A DNA stretch of 64,000 nt from Pempheris klunzingeri (Eukaryota > Chordata > Actinopteri > Acropomatiformes > Pempheridae). The notes beneath the pieces were generated by a model. The model saw only the letters and a program-made list of their open reading frames with translations, was not told the DNA's origin and did no database searches. The DNA is taken from contig NC_092026.1 of assembly GCF_042242105.1 (NCBI RefSeq), forward strand, positions 17,100,691-17,164,690, given 5' to 3'. Both the position numbers and the translations under genes were made by a program. Positions 31,906 to 43,647 of the stretch are shown piece by piece (positions within the stretch are counted from its first letter, which is position 1; each line of letters starts with the position of its first letter).

Positions 31906-34854
31906 AAGCTATATGGAGAGGACGTGTCCCACTGGCACATTTCAATACAACATTTCCATCAGGCAACTAGAACAAATGTGCTGAATGCATGCCCAAGTGT
32001 GTTTTTCTTTTTGTGGTTTTATGTCTCTCATGTCTTATTAAGATTTCTGATAGATAAAAGCATGCAAGCATAAAACACGCTAAAGATACCACATAAAGCA
32101 AGATTTTGCTTCGCTGGGTCATGTGACTCATGATTTTTTATTTCTTGTTTTTTTTTTGGAACTTTTGGGTAAGAAATAAAGTTGAGTGATACAATGAATT
32201 TTCATCTATTCATTTAAAATGAATGCATTTCTTAATACAATATTTATACAGGGTGGCTTATGGGAGCCCTGTGTGAAACAGGAAAGTAACAGCGAAAGCA
32301 AAAATCAAACATAAAAAAATGAGAAAAATACAAATAAAGCATTAGGATAAAACCGAACAAGCATTAAATAAAATGTGAACAAATCAACGTGGGATAAAGG
32401 CCTAACTAACCTTTGAGTTTGATAAAAAGATTGACAATGCTGCACTATAGCTTATGTGTAGCTTATTCTCTAAAATGTCAAACCGTTCCTGTAAAGGGCT
32501 GCACTTCGCTCTGTCAGCTCATTGGTAAACATCAATTGCTGCAGCAGTTTATTAGATGTAGCTTCAGAGGAGATGCTAATTATTCAGGTGCTTTATAAAT
32601 TCCATACTACAGAGTGCAGGTTTCTTGTGATGGTTATACACTCTTGTACAAGTCACTGTGATGAGTTCTAAAGCCAAATACTAACATGAACCTCAAATCA
32701 CTTTGACAAAAAAGATCTAATGCAGATGGTGCAGCTTTCATATACACAATGTCACAACAGTCTGACCGGGATAAGATTGTAAACTGGATTATTTGTTGCC
32801 TAAATCTCTCAACAGGCCAATGTACAGTAGATGTCACTTCATGGATGTGTCTTAAAAGTGGCTCAGAAAAGCAGAGCTTGTTGTAAAAAGCTTGGCTTGA
32901 ATGATCCTAACCAGGTAACCAGCCAGGTTTAAACTCTGAGCTAATCAAATCAGACTGAATTAAGTCTGGCTTAGGAGCTGACTTTGAAACATGGAGATAT
33001 CAAGCACAGATCACAATAATTCATAATAAAAATCAATTGACTTGTTGAGACAAAGCTGACACAAGTAAAGCTGCAGCCCCTTTGATGGTAACCACACCAC
33101 TGTGGGCTCATGTCCCAGGTGACTAATGGTCAAAAGGATGCTTTTATGAAGCTACAGCCATCAGTCAAATGACTTCTGTTTGAGCCATCAAAGGCATTTA
33201 TGTTTTTTGGTATTTGAAAAAAAATCATCTTGTAGATTGGATCACATGGCGAAGTGAGTGTGCCTACAATCAATTTTAAGTTTTGTTGAGTACTTGGTGA
33301 AATACATGAACTCAGCATGATTTCTATACATTACACCTGCCTCATTTTCATAATAGTGTCAAGTAACACACACAATGTGAAGATTCTTTTTTAAAACTGA
33401 TACTAAAGTGACAAACTGATAAATAATAGGAATTATATGAAAAACCCTGCAAGTGACATAACAGGCAGTACACAGATCTTTCATGTGCCACCGTGAGGGA
33501 CAGAGCAACACAGGAGAACATACTGCACATAGTGACTGATCAGACGGTTGGTACAGTCTAAGTAATCACTTGTGGTATCTAATCGCTGTGCATCTGGGGC
33601 CACACCCTTCTGCTCAGGCCTGGTATCATGACCAGATGTCCCTCCAGGCTTTTCAGGCTTTTCAGACTTGAGAGAGTCTCACCTGTGACGAGAGACTTTG
33701 GCCAATCGCAGGTCCGTTCAGAGAGGGAGCATTCCTGTTGGCTGTCCTAGAAACGCAGATGAGCGTGCGCGTCCCTTCACATTCTGGCGAAAAATGTGAT
33801 TTAGTGGCAGAAAGTCCTGCAGGACAACTTGCTATTCCACCACTGGAACAACTACCTAGACTTAATAACTTGTCTGACAAAGTGTTTGCCAGTGTCTGTG
33901 TTTCAGGGATACTTTAGCTATCTACTAACCATAGCTGAAGGCATGCAGCAGTAGCTAATAGGTTACTAACATTAGAGCATTGAGTGTATCAGCGTGTCAA
34001 CTCTTTACTGGTCTTACAGGCTTTAGAATACAGGTCAGTGATTCTGATGGAATTGCTGATATACAACAGCATTGTGATCTTAGACCGTATATAAGAAGTG
34101 GCTGCAGGCATCATGACATCACCCACTGCCATTTTGAAGCTTTGAGTTTGGTTTTATGGACGTCGCCATCTTGGTTTTTTGGAGCCAGAGGTGACGGTCA
34201 TTCCACAAAGACTGCCTCTCATTGGTTAGTCACAACGTAGTCCCTACCTAAGGCTTAGCCTCCTCTCTGGTCTATTTTACTCTTAATGGGACCATCATTT
34301 ACTAAATGAACATCATGCTGTGTTGAAGAAGACTTGAACTAGCAATTGAGACCATACACACATTTTAATTTTCACACAGACTCCTATACAATCGGGCTAC
34401 TTTTTGCCACCAGCAGTGTCGTCCCCTGCTGGACATTAGAAAGAATTCAGGTTTAAAACACTACTGTACTGGCTTCACTTGTCAGACCCAGAAGCCACGT
34501 CCACTTCTTATATTCATGTTGGGAGCTTCGCCCCATCATGTGAATCATTGGGATCACAGACTGCTCTGCATAAGCCCCTGCTCAGTTAGTGAGAGGGGCT
34601 TAGGACAGAGAAGGGTGAGCTGCAGCTTCCAGAGGACTGCCTACCCAAGTTTTTACTAAATGTGTGTGTTACAAATAAAAAATAATGTGCTGCCAACAAT
34701 GCTAAATAAACTATGAGCGCAATGTGAAACAAGAAGATCAGAGGTTAACTGGCCAAATGAGGACAAAGTAAACTAATAGGTGACGCCGATGTGGCCATCA
34801 CCGCCACGTACTGCATGTTTCTACCATCTTGTTTGTCCACCCGGTTCATGAGCC
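31906..34854. other. Intergenic, between the converging cytokine receptor and sh2d1a-like genes
   Basis: The receptor gene's poly(A) signal AATAAA is at 32175-32180. Otherwise there are only repeats (notably the TIR element at about 34083-34523). No supported exon was seen on either strand. Confidence 0.6.
34083..34523. mobile_element. Short element with inverted ends (TATAAGAAGTGG), MITE-like
   Basis: The left end GTATATAAGAAGTGGCTGCA and the right end, read in reverse, AATATAAGAAGTGGACGTGG are inverted copies. The interior has GTCGCCATCTTGGTTTTTTG and GCATCATGACATCACCCACT, which recur in many teleost genomes. Length is about 440 nt with no coding capacity. The superfamily is not assigned. 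Confidence 0.6.
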
Positions 34855-35135
34855 TCAACAGACCGAGCTGCTGCTGCTGCACGTTTCCATGTAGACAAAC
34901 TCTGAGGAAGAGAACAGTGAAACTGTGTTAGAGTTAAGCGAGCAGGTTATGAACCACGGCAGACATGTCACCACTGAAGATAAACTCTTTTCATTCACCA
35001 CAAACATAAACACATGCTCTGAATTCTGTGTGGGTTTGTGCTTGTTTGGTGGTGAGTGCATAGACCAGATTTAACTAGAGCTACAGCTTTCACTATTTGG
35101 CATAAAAAATACCTTATATCAAAAAGCAGCATACA

Positions 35136-35170
<35 letters not shown>

Positions 35171-37408
35171 CATACCTTGTCCAGAGCTCATGTGTTGTAG
35201 CTGTGTTTTGTCCAGTGGATCTGTGAGGGGGGCTACACTGACGTCGGAGGCTGGATTCCTTCTGTAGCTCTCTATCAGTGTTTCCAGAGTCCTAAAACTC
35301 TGCAGTCTGACTCCTGAATCCTGCTAATGACACACACACACACACACAAACCATAAATAGCATTCTTGTGTGTGTTTGTGAGTGTGTGTGGACTGCATGC
35401 AGACGTACACCCACCTGCAGACACCAGCCGTCGGGGGAGCGTACAAGCCTGTAGGTGTGCACAAACGGTGCTTTCCTGCAAAACGTAAAGTGAAAACTCG
35501 GAATGATTTGCCGTGAATGTGTCAAAGTTGTTGGCACATGTTCCAATGTGGTGAATCAATCTGAAAGAGAGATCATATGTGAATGTGGGGCAGACTGCTC
35601 TCAGTTTTGTGTCTGATAAACTGGAACTGAAACCAGATCTTCTTTACTCCTTAATCTCTGTACAGATTTTCGTTTCACAAGCTCTTAATTCGGTTTATCT
35701 TTTTAATTATGATTCATTTTGTGAATATGTTTCAAAGCATGAGCTACTCAAAGACTAAGAAATTATAACCAGTTTGTATATAAGAAAAAGATCCATGGCT
35801 TATGTCTGTAATTCTTCTTATCTTGTATTGTAAGATAATTATATACTATTATAAGATACGTGTATGTGTATTGTACATGACAAAGTACGTTCACTCTAGT
35901 GCACAGTTGTGGCGTCCACTTTATGCGACTTCACACCTCTGTTCCACAAGACAACCACGTCAGAAGGAAACTTTGTACTGAACTTTTTACAGCACCACAT
36001 TTATCTGACAGCTGCAGTTACTTTTCAGATTCAAATTTGCTCACGTCAAACATATGATCTTTTTCAAAAATATGCAATAACAACACCAATAATAATAATA
36101 ATAATAGTAAGACTTTAGAGTGTAATGAGCACTATTTTTGACACTTGTACAACTTTCTGCTAATATTAATCATTTTCCTTTGATAAGATTTTGAATGTAG
36201 GACTTTTACTGACAGTGGAGTATTTTTTAAATGCTACTTTTTGCTATTGTGTTTGTTTTCAACTCTCTACTGTTGTACATTGGATGATTTCCAGTTATTT
36301 CTGGTTTTTGAATCTAGTGGTTGAGTTTTACATCTCCCTTTAAAAGAGTCTCTGCAAACAAATGCTTTTCAGCAAAAGATTGTCTAAAATTGAGTGTAGA
36401 AATATCCAATAATACTCTCTTCTCCCGTAAGGTAAATACAATGTGTCTGAGACTGCAGCTTAAATGACGCAATGACCATTGAATGGCTGTGTTTTTTAGG
36501 TCCAAAAATCCAAAGCAGCAGAAAGTTGCAGTAGAGATGACGTACTTCTGCTCAATGAACATCTTTACATTGACAAGCACTTTTCGAATGAAACAGAATA
36601 AGGCTTTCAGTGTTATCTCTCCTTTTTGTCTTTGTTTGGCACCTTTCAAACTGTCCTTCCCCCACAGGCATAATAATATCCCATTTTCCCAGCAGAAACT
36701 CTGCTAGAAACTGAATGCAACGTTTTGTCAATTTAATGTATAATGTTATAATTCAAAGTATAAAAATGTCAGGAGCCCAAATTACAAGAAAAATGAACAA
36801 TTGTTGAAGTCAGAATCACTCAAAATATCCCTGTAGAACAGTTCAGTTGCAAAAAATGGTTTCACTCTTTATAGACACAAATTCAGTAGAGAAAAAATAA
36901 GAAATGAAACTATAATACAGCCTATTTACATGTAAGGTGATTTCAGACCAACTTCCTGCACCTTTCTCATCAAAAGACTATGTAAGTCACCGCAAATATT
37001 AAGAATTCACAATTTGCCCATTTCTTTGACAAATATTTTTATGACGGACAGACTTAAATAATAAATCCTATAAAAACCACAACATAAGCACTTCCAACTG
37101 GAGATAAAGCTCAATGTAGTTCTTTGATACATAAATGCATAAAGCTCACCCTGTTTATTCACCCATGAATAAACAGCTTAAACGAAGACTTGTTTCAGAG
37201 CGACATAAACTGAATGAAAAATGTCCCTTTAAGTCCCGTTTGCACCGTCAGCTCACCTCACACACAGACAGTAGGCCCCCGGCACGGTCTGGCTGTCTCT
37301 CAGCAGAAAGCTGCCCTCGTGTCCAAACCTCTCCAGCAGGCTCTCTGTGGCCTCGCTTCCAATTCTCCCGTAGTAAATAGACTGGACCAGCGCCCCCTCC
37401 CTCTCCAT
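34855..37408 (-). CDS. sh2d1a: SH2D1A/SAP-like single-SH2 adaptor
   Basis: Four coding exons (37408-37257, 35475-35415, 35320-35176, 34901-34855) join in phase to give 134 residues; human SH2D1A has 128 and SH2D1B 132. Nearly the whole protein is one SH2 domain: IYYGRIGSEATESLLERFG, the phosphotyrosine pocket FLLRDSQ, VPGAYCLCV, VHTYRLV, and GVRLQSFRTLETLIESY. The Arg of SFR lines up with SAP Arg78, which contacts the Fyn SH3 domain; EAT-2 lacks it. The short tail EFVYMETCSS carries a tyrosine, more like EAT-2. SAP-family proteins bind SLAM-family receptor tails in T and NK cells. The start was taken at MEREGALVQ, just before the SH2 fold. Confidence 0.82.
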
Positions 37409-39540
37409 GCTGCCCCGGAGGCAGGCACCCATGTGTGCAGACGCTGTGAGGGCGCAGCACGTTGTGGCAGCAGATGAGTGTGTGAAAGGCTGTGAGGCAG
37501 GAAAAGCGTTCACACTTTTCTGTCGTGCAGCTGCAGCTCACACGCTGTGCACTTTGTCCACGCTAAATAAAGACTTTTATCTGTCAATGTGAAACTATTA
37601 TTTTGTTGTTTTCACATGCTGCCTTTTTTTTTTCATTCTGCCTGTGTTTTTTTTTGTGTGAGAAAGCAGAAACCTCACAAAGCACAATTTCTTTTGATAA
37701 CCCCTGTCTACAAATACCTATATCACATTGTTTTATAGAATTAAATACCCAACTGCAACATATTCCAAGAGCATGTGCATTTTCACAATCACATATACAC
37801 ATTCATTAGGACTCATCAGCTGCATCAAAGTGCTTTATGATAAAGTCAAAGGACAATGAGTTTAGGAAGATTTGTGCAAACAGCAACACCCCACACCACC
37901 AGCCAACCACACAAGCACTGAAGCAGAACAGCTAACCTGTGGTTTCATTTGTTGCTTCTACAGTCTTGGAAAATATGTGTTAATGTGTGACAAGTCGCAA
38001 GACGAGCTTTTAGTCAACAACAAGAAGAATTTCAGAGCAATGGCTTCATTAACACAGAATACAAGTCCGTGTAACCCTCCATTGCATGGCATTGCCATAC
38101 GGCAACAATTACTTTATTTCAGTTTTACAAAAATGCAGTAACATAAAGGGGGTCCTTTACTATATTACTATTATTATAGGAAATCACCATTAAACTGGAC
38201 ATCCATTTTCCAGGTCATCTGAGGGCTCCTGAAGTCGACTAATTGTTTACTATTTAGGTGAAATTCTTTCAAGAAAGAAATTGAAATAGTGCCTGAAGTA
38301 AAGCAGAGTTTCATCATTAAAACCAATTTAGTTGTGAACGCATTTGTTGCCATATCTGTCTGAGTCCCCAGCCAGCCCCCGGCTGTGTTCTGGACCTGCT
38401 CTGGGCGGCCTGGTTCTCTCCTACAGCCCCCCAGGCAGCCTCTTGTCGCACGAGCCTACTCTGACACTGTGTTTACAATTTTACATTTAAAACTTGTATT
38501 TTTATTTATATTTTGTAATTTCAGACTTGCTGTAAGAGTACCATATAACCTGGAAGTTAAATAATTGGAAATCATAGTTTGAACAGAAGGAACCGTTGAT
38601 GTTGGTCCACTTTTGTGCACATTTCTAGTGAATAAGCACAGTCAGTTTTAACATCAAATGTTTTCGTCCTAGAAGATGATATATTGTAGATACTTTACAG
38701 GTGGCAAATGCACTGTGATAATACAGTGTAGTCCAGATAGGAGGGTAATTGGAATAGTGGGCAGCGTTTTGTGCTGCTTTTGACTACATAAGCCATTGAT
38801 TATATTATAGAAATAATATATATATATATGTAAATATAAAACTGTTGCGTTATTTGTTTCACTAAGTATGAGTTGGATTTGTTTAGTCTTTTTTTCATTA
38901 TGAGCATGTTTTTGGAGAAAAATTGATTTTATGGTACTTTCCACGATTGTGCATTGTTGCCATTACCAACTACCCACCCTTAGATTTTCCCCCCAAATAT
39001 TTTCATTATTCAAGCAATTTTCAGTAATAAAAACACATTTAATATTTCCAATCATGTTCAAATAATAATTCATGCAAAAGAGGGCAAATAGTTCAAGCTA
39101 AAGCCATAAAGTTCTAAGAAAATCTTATTAAAGATACAAAAATCTCTTTGAGACACTTTGTGTCTCTCTAGAATATTTTCTAAAACTACAGAATCAAGAA
39201 TACAATAATCCAGACGCTGACTTCATGGTTGCTCAAATATGAATGGACACTCACTCTCTACCAACCTTGAGCCTGAGACGTAGCCTTGCATAATACATCC
39301 AGTATAATTAACAAAAGAAGGGACTTAACTTTGTCTTAAGTAATTAATTTTCTGACGGTGGACTCCTCGGTGCATTCAGCTGCTTCTGTTTTTATAGTTG
39401 TTTGGATGTCCTGGGTGCATGTTGACCGTAAATGCCTCACACAGACATGCACAGAGAGTTAACGTGGTTTAAAAGTAAATGACCTCGCGTTTTTCCTGTA
39501 AAACGGTCGTTTGATTTGTTTTAAAGAACTGAACTCAATC

Positions 39541-39579
39541 TTTGTACTCACTTTGACTCACTGTCAAAGTGAGTACAAA
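39541..39579. repeat. Perfect 17-bp inverted repeat with 5-nt loop
   Basis: TTTGTACTCACTTTGAC at 39541-39557 is the exact reverse complement of 39563-39579; the loop is TCACT. Confidence 0.95.
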
Positions 39580-40296
39580 TGCTTCACATAGGAGTCATAA
39601 GAAATAACTGCACTTTGAACTAATGTGTAAATGGTCCCCTAAATGACCTATAGATGGTTCTCCTCTAGAATAACGTAAAGTTTGCAAAACACAAATGAAC
39701 GCAATACACATTAGACGTTAAAAAATGGGATTAAAAATAATCCTTGCTAAAAAATAGTCCAATTAAAATACTACATATAGTTCACCGTGTCGGTCTTTCA
39801 TGTTGCCGTGATAAAGACGGCGTCTTTACGTATATTTATGATTGGAAAGCATCGATAATCAGATAAAACGTGCATGAAGCTTTCCGCTGCGTCTGTTTGG
39901 TGAACTGAACGCTAGATGTCGCTGAAGAGCCGCACTGTTTGGAGCAGGAATTACTATTCATCAGTAGATGACTAATGTTTGCTGCTGCTGCTGTGTTTTA
40001 GTTCATGAAGCCTTGCCGAGCTTTACGGTGATTTTAGTTCACAAAGCAGTGTAAAGCTCACTGTAACCTCTTGGAGCTTATTGCTTTACTTCATAATGAA
40101 TTATCTTAATTAGTAGCACTCTCCAACCCATGTGTTGGATAAGAGATAAGACCTTGATTTGTCACATACACAGTTATACACAGTATAATGCGCAGTGAAA
40201 TGTTCTGAGTGCCTGTTCCAGACTGAAACAACAATAAATATAAAAATAAAGTATTACATAAACACACAAAGTGAAACAATAAGAGTAGAAACACAA

Positions 40297-40298
<2 letters not shown>

Positions 40299-40365
<67 letters not shown>

Positions 40366-40377
40366 AATATATATATA
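40299..40377. repeat. Compound (TA)n(CA)n(TA)n microsatellite
   Basis: About 36 nt of TA, 24 nt of CA and 18 nt of AT-rich repeat lie directly against the left end of a TIR element. A further TA/CA tract lies at its right end (40613-40650). Confidence 0.9.
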
Positions 40378-40378
40378 C

Positions 40379-40612
40379 ACTGTTGCCCATAAAGTTGGAA
40401 TAAAATATTTTTTTACCTCTTCTCATGAAATGATTGTGACAATGTGATTTATTCTTGATAAATAAAGTGGATATCTTCTCAACTTTATTGATCAAACTCT
40501 TCCAAACATATCACAGTGAAACTTAAACCCCAATCAACCTTTGCAAACTGTGTATTCAGGCTTTAACAAAATTGGGGGTATTGAACAATTATTCCAACTT
40601 TATGGGCAACAG
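40379..40612. mobile_element. 234-bp non-autonomous TIR element, Tc1/mariner-like (MITE)
   Basis: The ends are perfect 25-nt inverted repeats beginning ACTGTTGCCCATAAAGTTGG. The insertion sits inside a TA microsatellite, consistent with a TA target site. There is no coding sequence. The identity of the ends suggests a fairly recent insertion. Confidence 0.8.
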
Positions 40613-40651
<39 letters not shown>

Positions 40652-41174
40652 AGATAGAGATAAATAAATAGATAAATCAAAAAGTCTAAAACTGAGCAAA
40701 ATATGTGGATATATATAAAAGCTTGTAAATACTGTCTGTTGTGTTTAAGCCAGTAATATAAAAGGTATGAGCTTACCTTTATGATTAATTTAGCAATTAA
40801 ATGGTAAATGTTATATGATTTGATCATCATATTGCTTAAAGAATTAGAATAACTTGTATCTCACCCAAGTGGTATGTTGTCGTTTATATTTCAATAAAAA
40901 AAACAGTATTTTGTATTGAGTCATCTTAATAGAAATTTATTATAAACAAATAAAAAACAGTGCAGTCATAAAATCAATGCAATAAGTGGGTGTTCATTAT
41001 AGTCAGTCATATAAGTCAGCAATAAATATATACACAACCAACCAATTAACAGGAATATAATGTAATGGAGCATTATAGAACAGAACAGAATGGCTTATAA
41101 ACAACATATTACTAATTAGAATAGAATAAAAATAAAATAGGATAGATAAATAGAATATATATGACCCTGATTTT

Positions 41175-41345
41175 TCCTTTAGTGCCACCAGCTGGTCAAC
41201 ATTTTCAATGTACTAGTGAAATATCTCACAATCTACTGACTGGTTTGGCACAATATTTGGTACAGAGACATTCATGGCACCCTCAGCATGAATTGTAATA
41301 ACTTCGGCCATCCTTTTTCGCCCAGCTCCATGGTGAAGTCAACAT
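41175..41345 (+). repeat. Teleost interspersed repeat fragment ('tggtacagacattcatg…tgaattgtaataactt')
   Basis: Contains GGCACAATATTTGGTACAGA, GACATTCATGGCACCCTCAG and GAATTGTAATAACTTCGGCC. It is the same broad family as 29880-30215 in opposite orientation. Confidence 0.6.
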
Positions 41346-41383
41346 TTAAAGTTTGTCCAGTACTTTGGCTTGTGACCAAATAC

Positions 41384-42054
41384 CTAATATTTAATATAAT
41401 AATATAATAGGTGGGAGCATCTTTCTTTTTTCCATAACCCCGGGCTTATGGCACATTTGTCATTGAAGCTCTGGGAAGAACCACAGGAGCCAAAGACTGG
41501 GAGGCAGGCAGGAGAGGTTGGGGCCCAGACTGAGTAGGTTGAGGTGTGTGCAGGCACAAGCAGGACAGGTTGAGGAGGCGGTTTGGACGCCTGGAGAGGC
41601 GGCTCGAAAGCTGGCAGGTTCAGTCTCTGTTTCAGCAGGGCAATCTCTGCTGTGTTAAGGGACAGAACAAAGGCGTGGGGATTTGCCACAGTGGTGTTAG
41701 GCACACAGGGTCTACAAGTAATGATGTAATTGCATGCAGCATTATTATTATTATTACTGCTCAACAAACATACATACAGTACTTAGCTCTTGGTGATTAA
41801 ACCAAACAGGGCCTTGGCAATCCAGTGCTGGTCAGGCTCTAGCAGGGCAGGGATCCAACAGCAGGCAGGCAAATTCTGGTCTCTATTAAACAATGAGATA
41901 ATGAAGGAATGAATGACGATGGATAGAAAAGAAAATATGTATGTATTCAAGTATGTACGCTAAGTTCAAATTGTATTCACCAATCTAATCATGTCCTCAT
42001 ATAATGACACACTTTTTTTTTTTTAAGTATTTAAAATAAACAGATATGACAGGA

Positions 42055-42103
<49 letters not shown>

Positions 42104-42531
42104 TGTGTAAGTATTTCATAAGAATACGTACGTGCTATGGCTGACTCCATGTGTTGGGCGGCCTGCAAATGCTTGCTGTCAGTTGGTTCCAGCTCCACTG
42201 TGTCCAACAAAGGTGCAGTGTGGATCCAGCAGGGGACAGAGCAGGAACAGCTGAAAAAGAATGACATCAAAATAGAGTACATTAAAAATATGAAAACATC
42301 TACAGCTCAATGAGACACAATATCCATATTCAGCCTCTTGACAGACCTGTCGACTGTCTGCTGACACTTGCCTTTCCTCAGTAACAACGAGCGCAGGGAG
42401 GACGTGGGTGCTGACGATGGTCGTAAGAAAGTGGGCAGTTTTGAGGGAAAAGCAGCAAGGTTTTCTTTAGCATCCTCTGAATCAAAGAGACTGGCACGGC
42501 CTTCCTCCCTCTTTCTACATTTAGGATCCAT
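41384..42531 (-). CDS. Unrecognised small gene with KEN box, divergent to zmynd11
   Basis: I do not recognise this gene. A coding model uses exons 42531-42347, 42250-42132 and 41649-41384, all with GT-AG borders and matching phase, giving 189 residues. The N-terminal part is MDPKCRKREEGRASLFDSED, then AKENLAAFPSK with a KEN-box sequence, then RSLLLRKGK (RxxL, possible D-box). The middle is CWIHTAPLLDTVELEP and the C-terminal third is Pro/Ser-rich (FEPPLQASKPPPQP). An alternative last exon, 41838-41783, also joins in phase and would give 119 residues ending DQHWIAKALFGLITKS. A 5' non-coding exon ends at 43200. KEN box plus a CCAAT-rich divergent promoter suggests a cell-cycle-regulated protein; that is inference. 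No membrane segment or signal peptide is seen. Confidence 0.5.
42055..42096. repeat. (GT)n(GA)n microsatellite
   Basis: About 15 nt of GT followed by 27 nt of GA in an intron of the unrecognised minus-strand gene. Confidence 0.9.
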
Positions 42532-43249
42532 TCTGTATAGTTGAGTTAAAAAAACAGCAGCAGTTACAATATGCTCGGTCTGACACACAATTTACATTGT
42601 GTTGACATAATTATCATTTTCAGTTTAATTTCTTATCATCAGTTACCAGTTAAGTACACAACTGAACTATTCATGTCATGCAACCATTTTCAATTGCTTT
42701 ATTCATGCCACAACCTGCACACTATAACACTGTGAGACAGGATGTAGATAAGTAAAACGACCACACATTGATCCATGCACATCTACTTTGGCCTGTTTTA
42801 GCTAATTGGGAATCAAAATAGAGGACAAACAACATAGACTGCGTTGGTAAACTGTGGACTTTGTCATTTCTACCTTGTACTAATGATTAGATAACATTAG
42901 TTTTGTTACCAAATAGTCAGTCAGTTATTAAGTGTGACGTTGGTTAAATCAGCAGTCAAAATAAACGTTAGTCATACATCAATTAGCTGGTTATGAGTGG
43001 AGAATTGTTCGTGACTTTTGCCAGCTATTACTGACGTTTGATTAAAAACGACTCAATTAACTTGGTTACGTTTAGTGAATCTTTTGTAATTAGCCTGCTA
43101 GCATGCTAGCTCGATAGCTATAGATAGAAATCTGCCAAATAATCGAACTTTATATTTCAATATCAAGAATTCAAGACAACAGAATGACAATGAACTTACC
43201 AAAATATCGCAAAAGATGTCAGTCCGAACAAAGTTTAAAATCTGCGGCA

Positions 43250-43470
43250 GGAATTACGGGGGTCGGCTTCCGGCTCAAAACTTGGCAGCTCTGGCGATTC
43301 TGATTGGTCAATTCTTGGTAGGCGCAACGAGAGGTGATTGGTCCTTGCAAATCTTGGTAGTGGGGCCGCATGTGATTGGTTAAATCTGGGTAGATTCTTG
43401 GTAGCGATAAGCAACGCGATTGGCTCTCATATGATGGCTTCACCGGCCTCCTGCTCGGCACGGCTCGGCT
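43250..43470. promoter_or_regulatory. Divergent promoter of zmynd11 and the minus-strand gene, with four CCAAT boxes
   Basis: ATTGG (inverted CCAAT) occurs at 43303, 43337, 43375 and 43419, spaced 34, 38 and 44 nt. Three of the four sit in related blocks ending TCTTGGTAG, so the array looks like an amplified unit. No TATA box is seen. The minus-strand 5' exon ends at 43200 and the zmynd11 5' exon at 43647. Multiple spaced CCAAT boxes are a known NF-Y signature of cell-cycle promoters. Confidence 0.6.
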
Positions 43471-43647
43471 CTGTTGGCGCTGTCTGTGTTTACTTCCCAG
43501 CCCAGCGCTGCTGTACTGTGGCCAGCTGGATACAAACCACCATCCGCAGCCTCAGCTAGCCCGAGAAACACTAATGTAAGCTGCCTCGCCTTCAATCCTT
43601 CGCGGATTTCCCCTGCAGCGCCCTGTGTTAGTGACACCGTAGCAAAG

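Larger units (their letters stand above)
37409..41383. other. Intergenic, repeat-rich, no gene seen
   Basis: This 4-kb stretch holds AT-rich sequence, a perfect 17-bp hairpin (39541-39579), a TA/CA microsatellite block (40299-40377), a TIR element (40379-40612) and, near its right edge, a 'tggtacagacattcatg'-type repeat fragment (41175-41345). Open frames here are short and simple-sequence-driven. Confidence 0.6.

Noticed and set aside
41783-41887. Middle exon starting at AATTTGCC in the unrecognised gene
   Set aside because: With that acceptor the phase from the preceding exon meets a stop at once; only the later acceptor (upper end 41838) keeps the frame.
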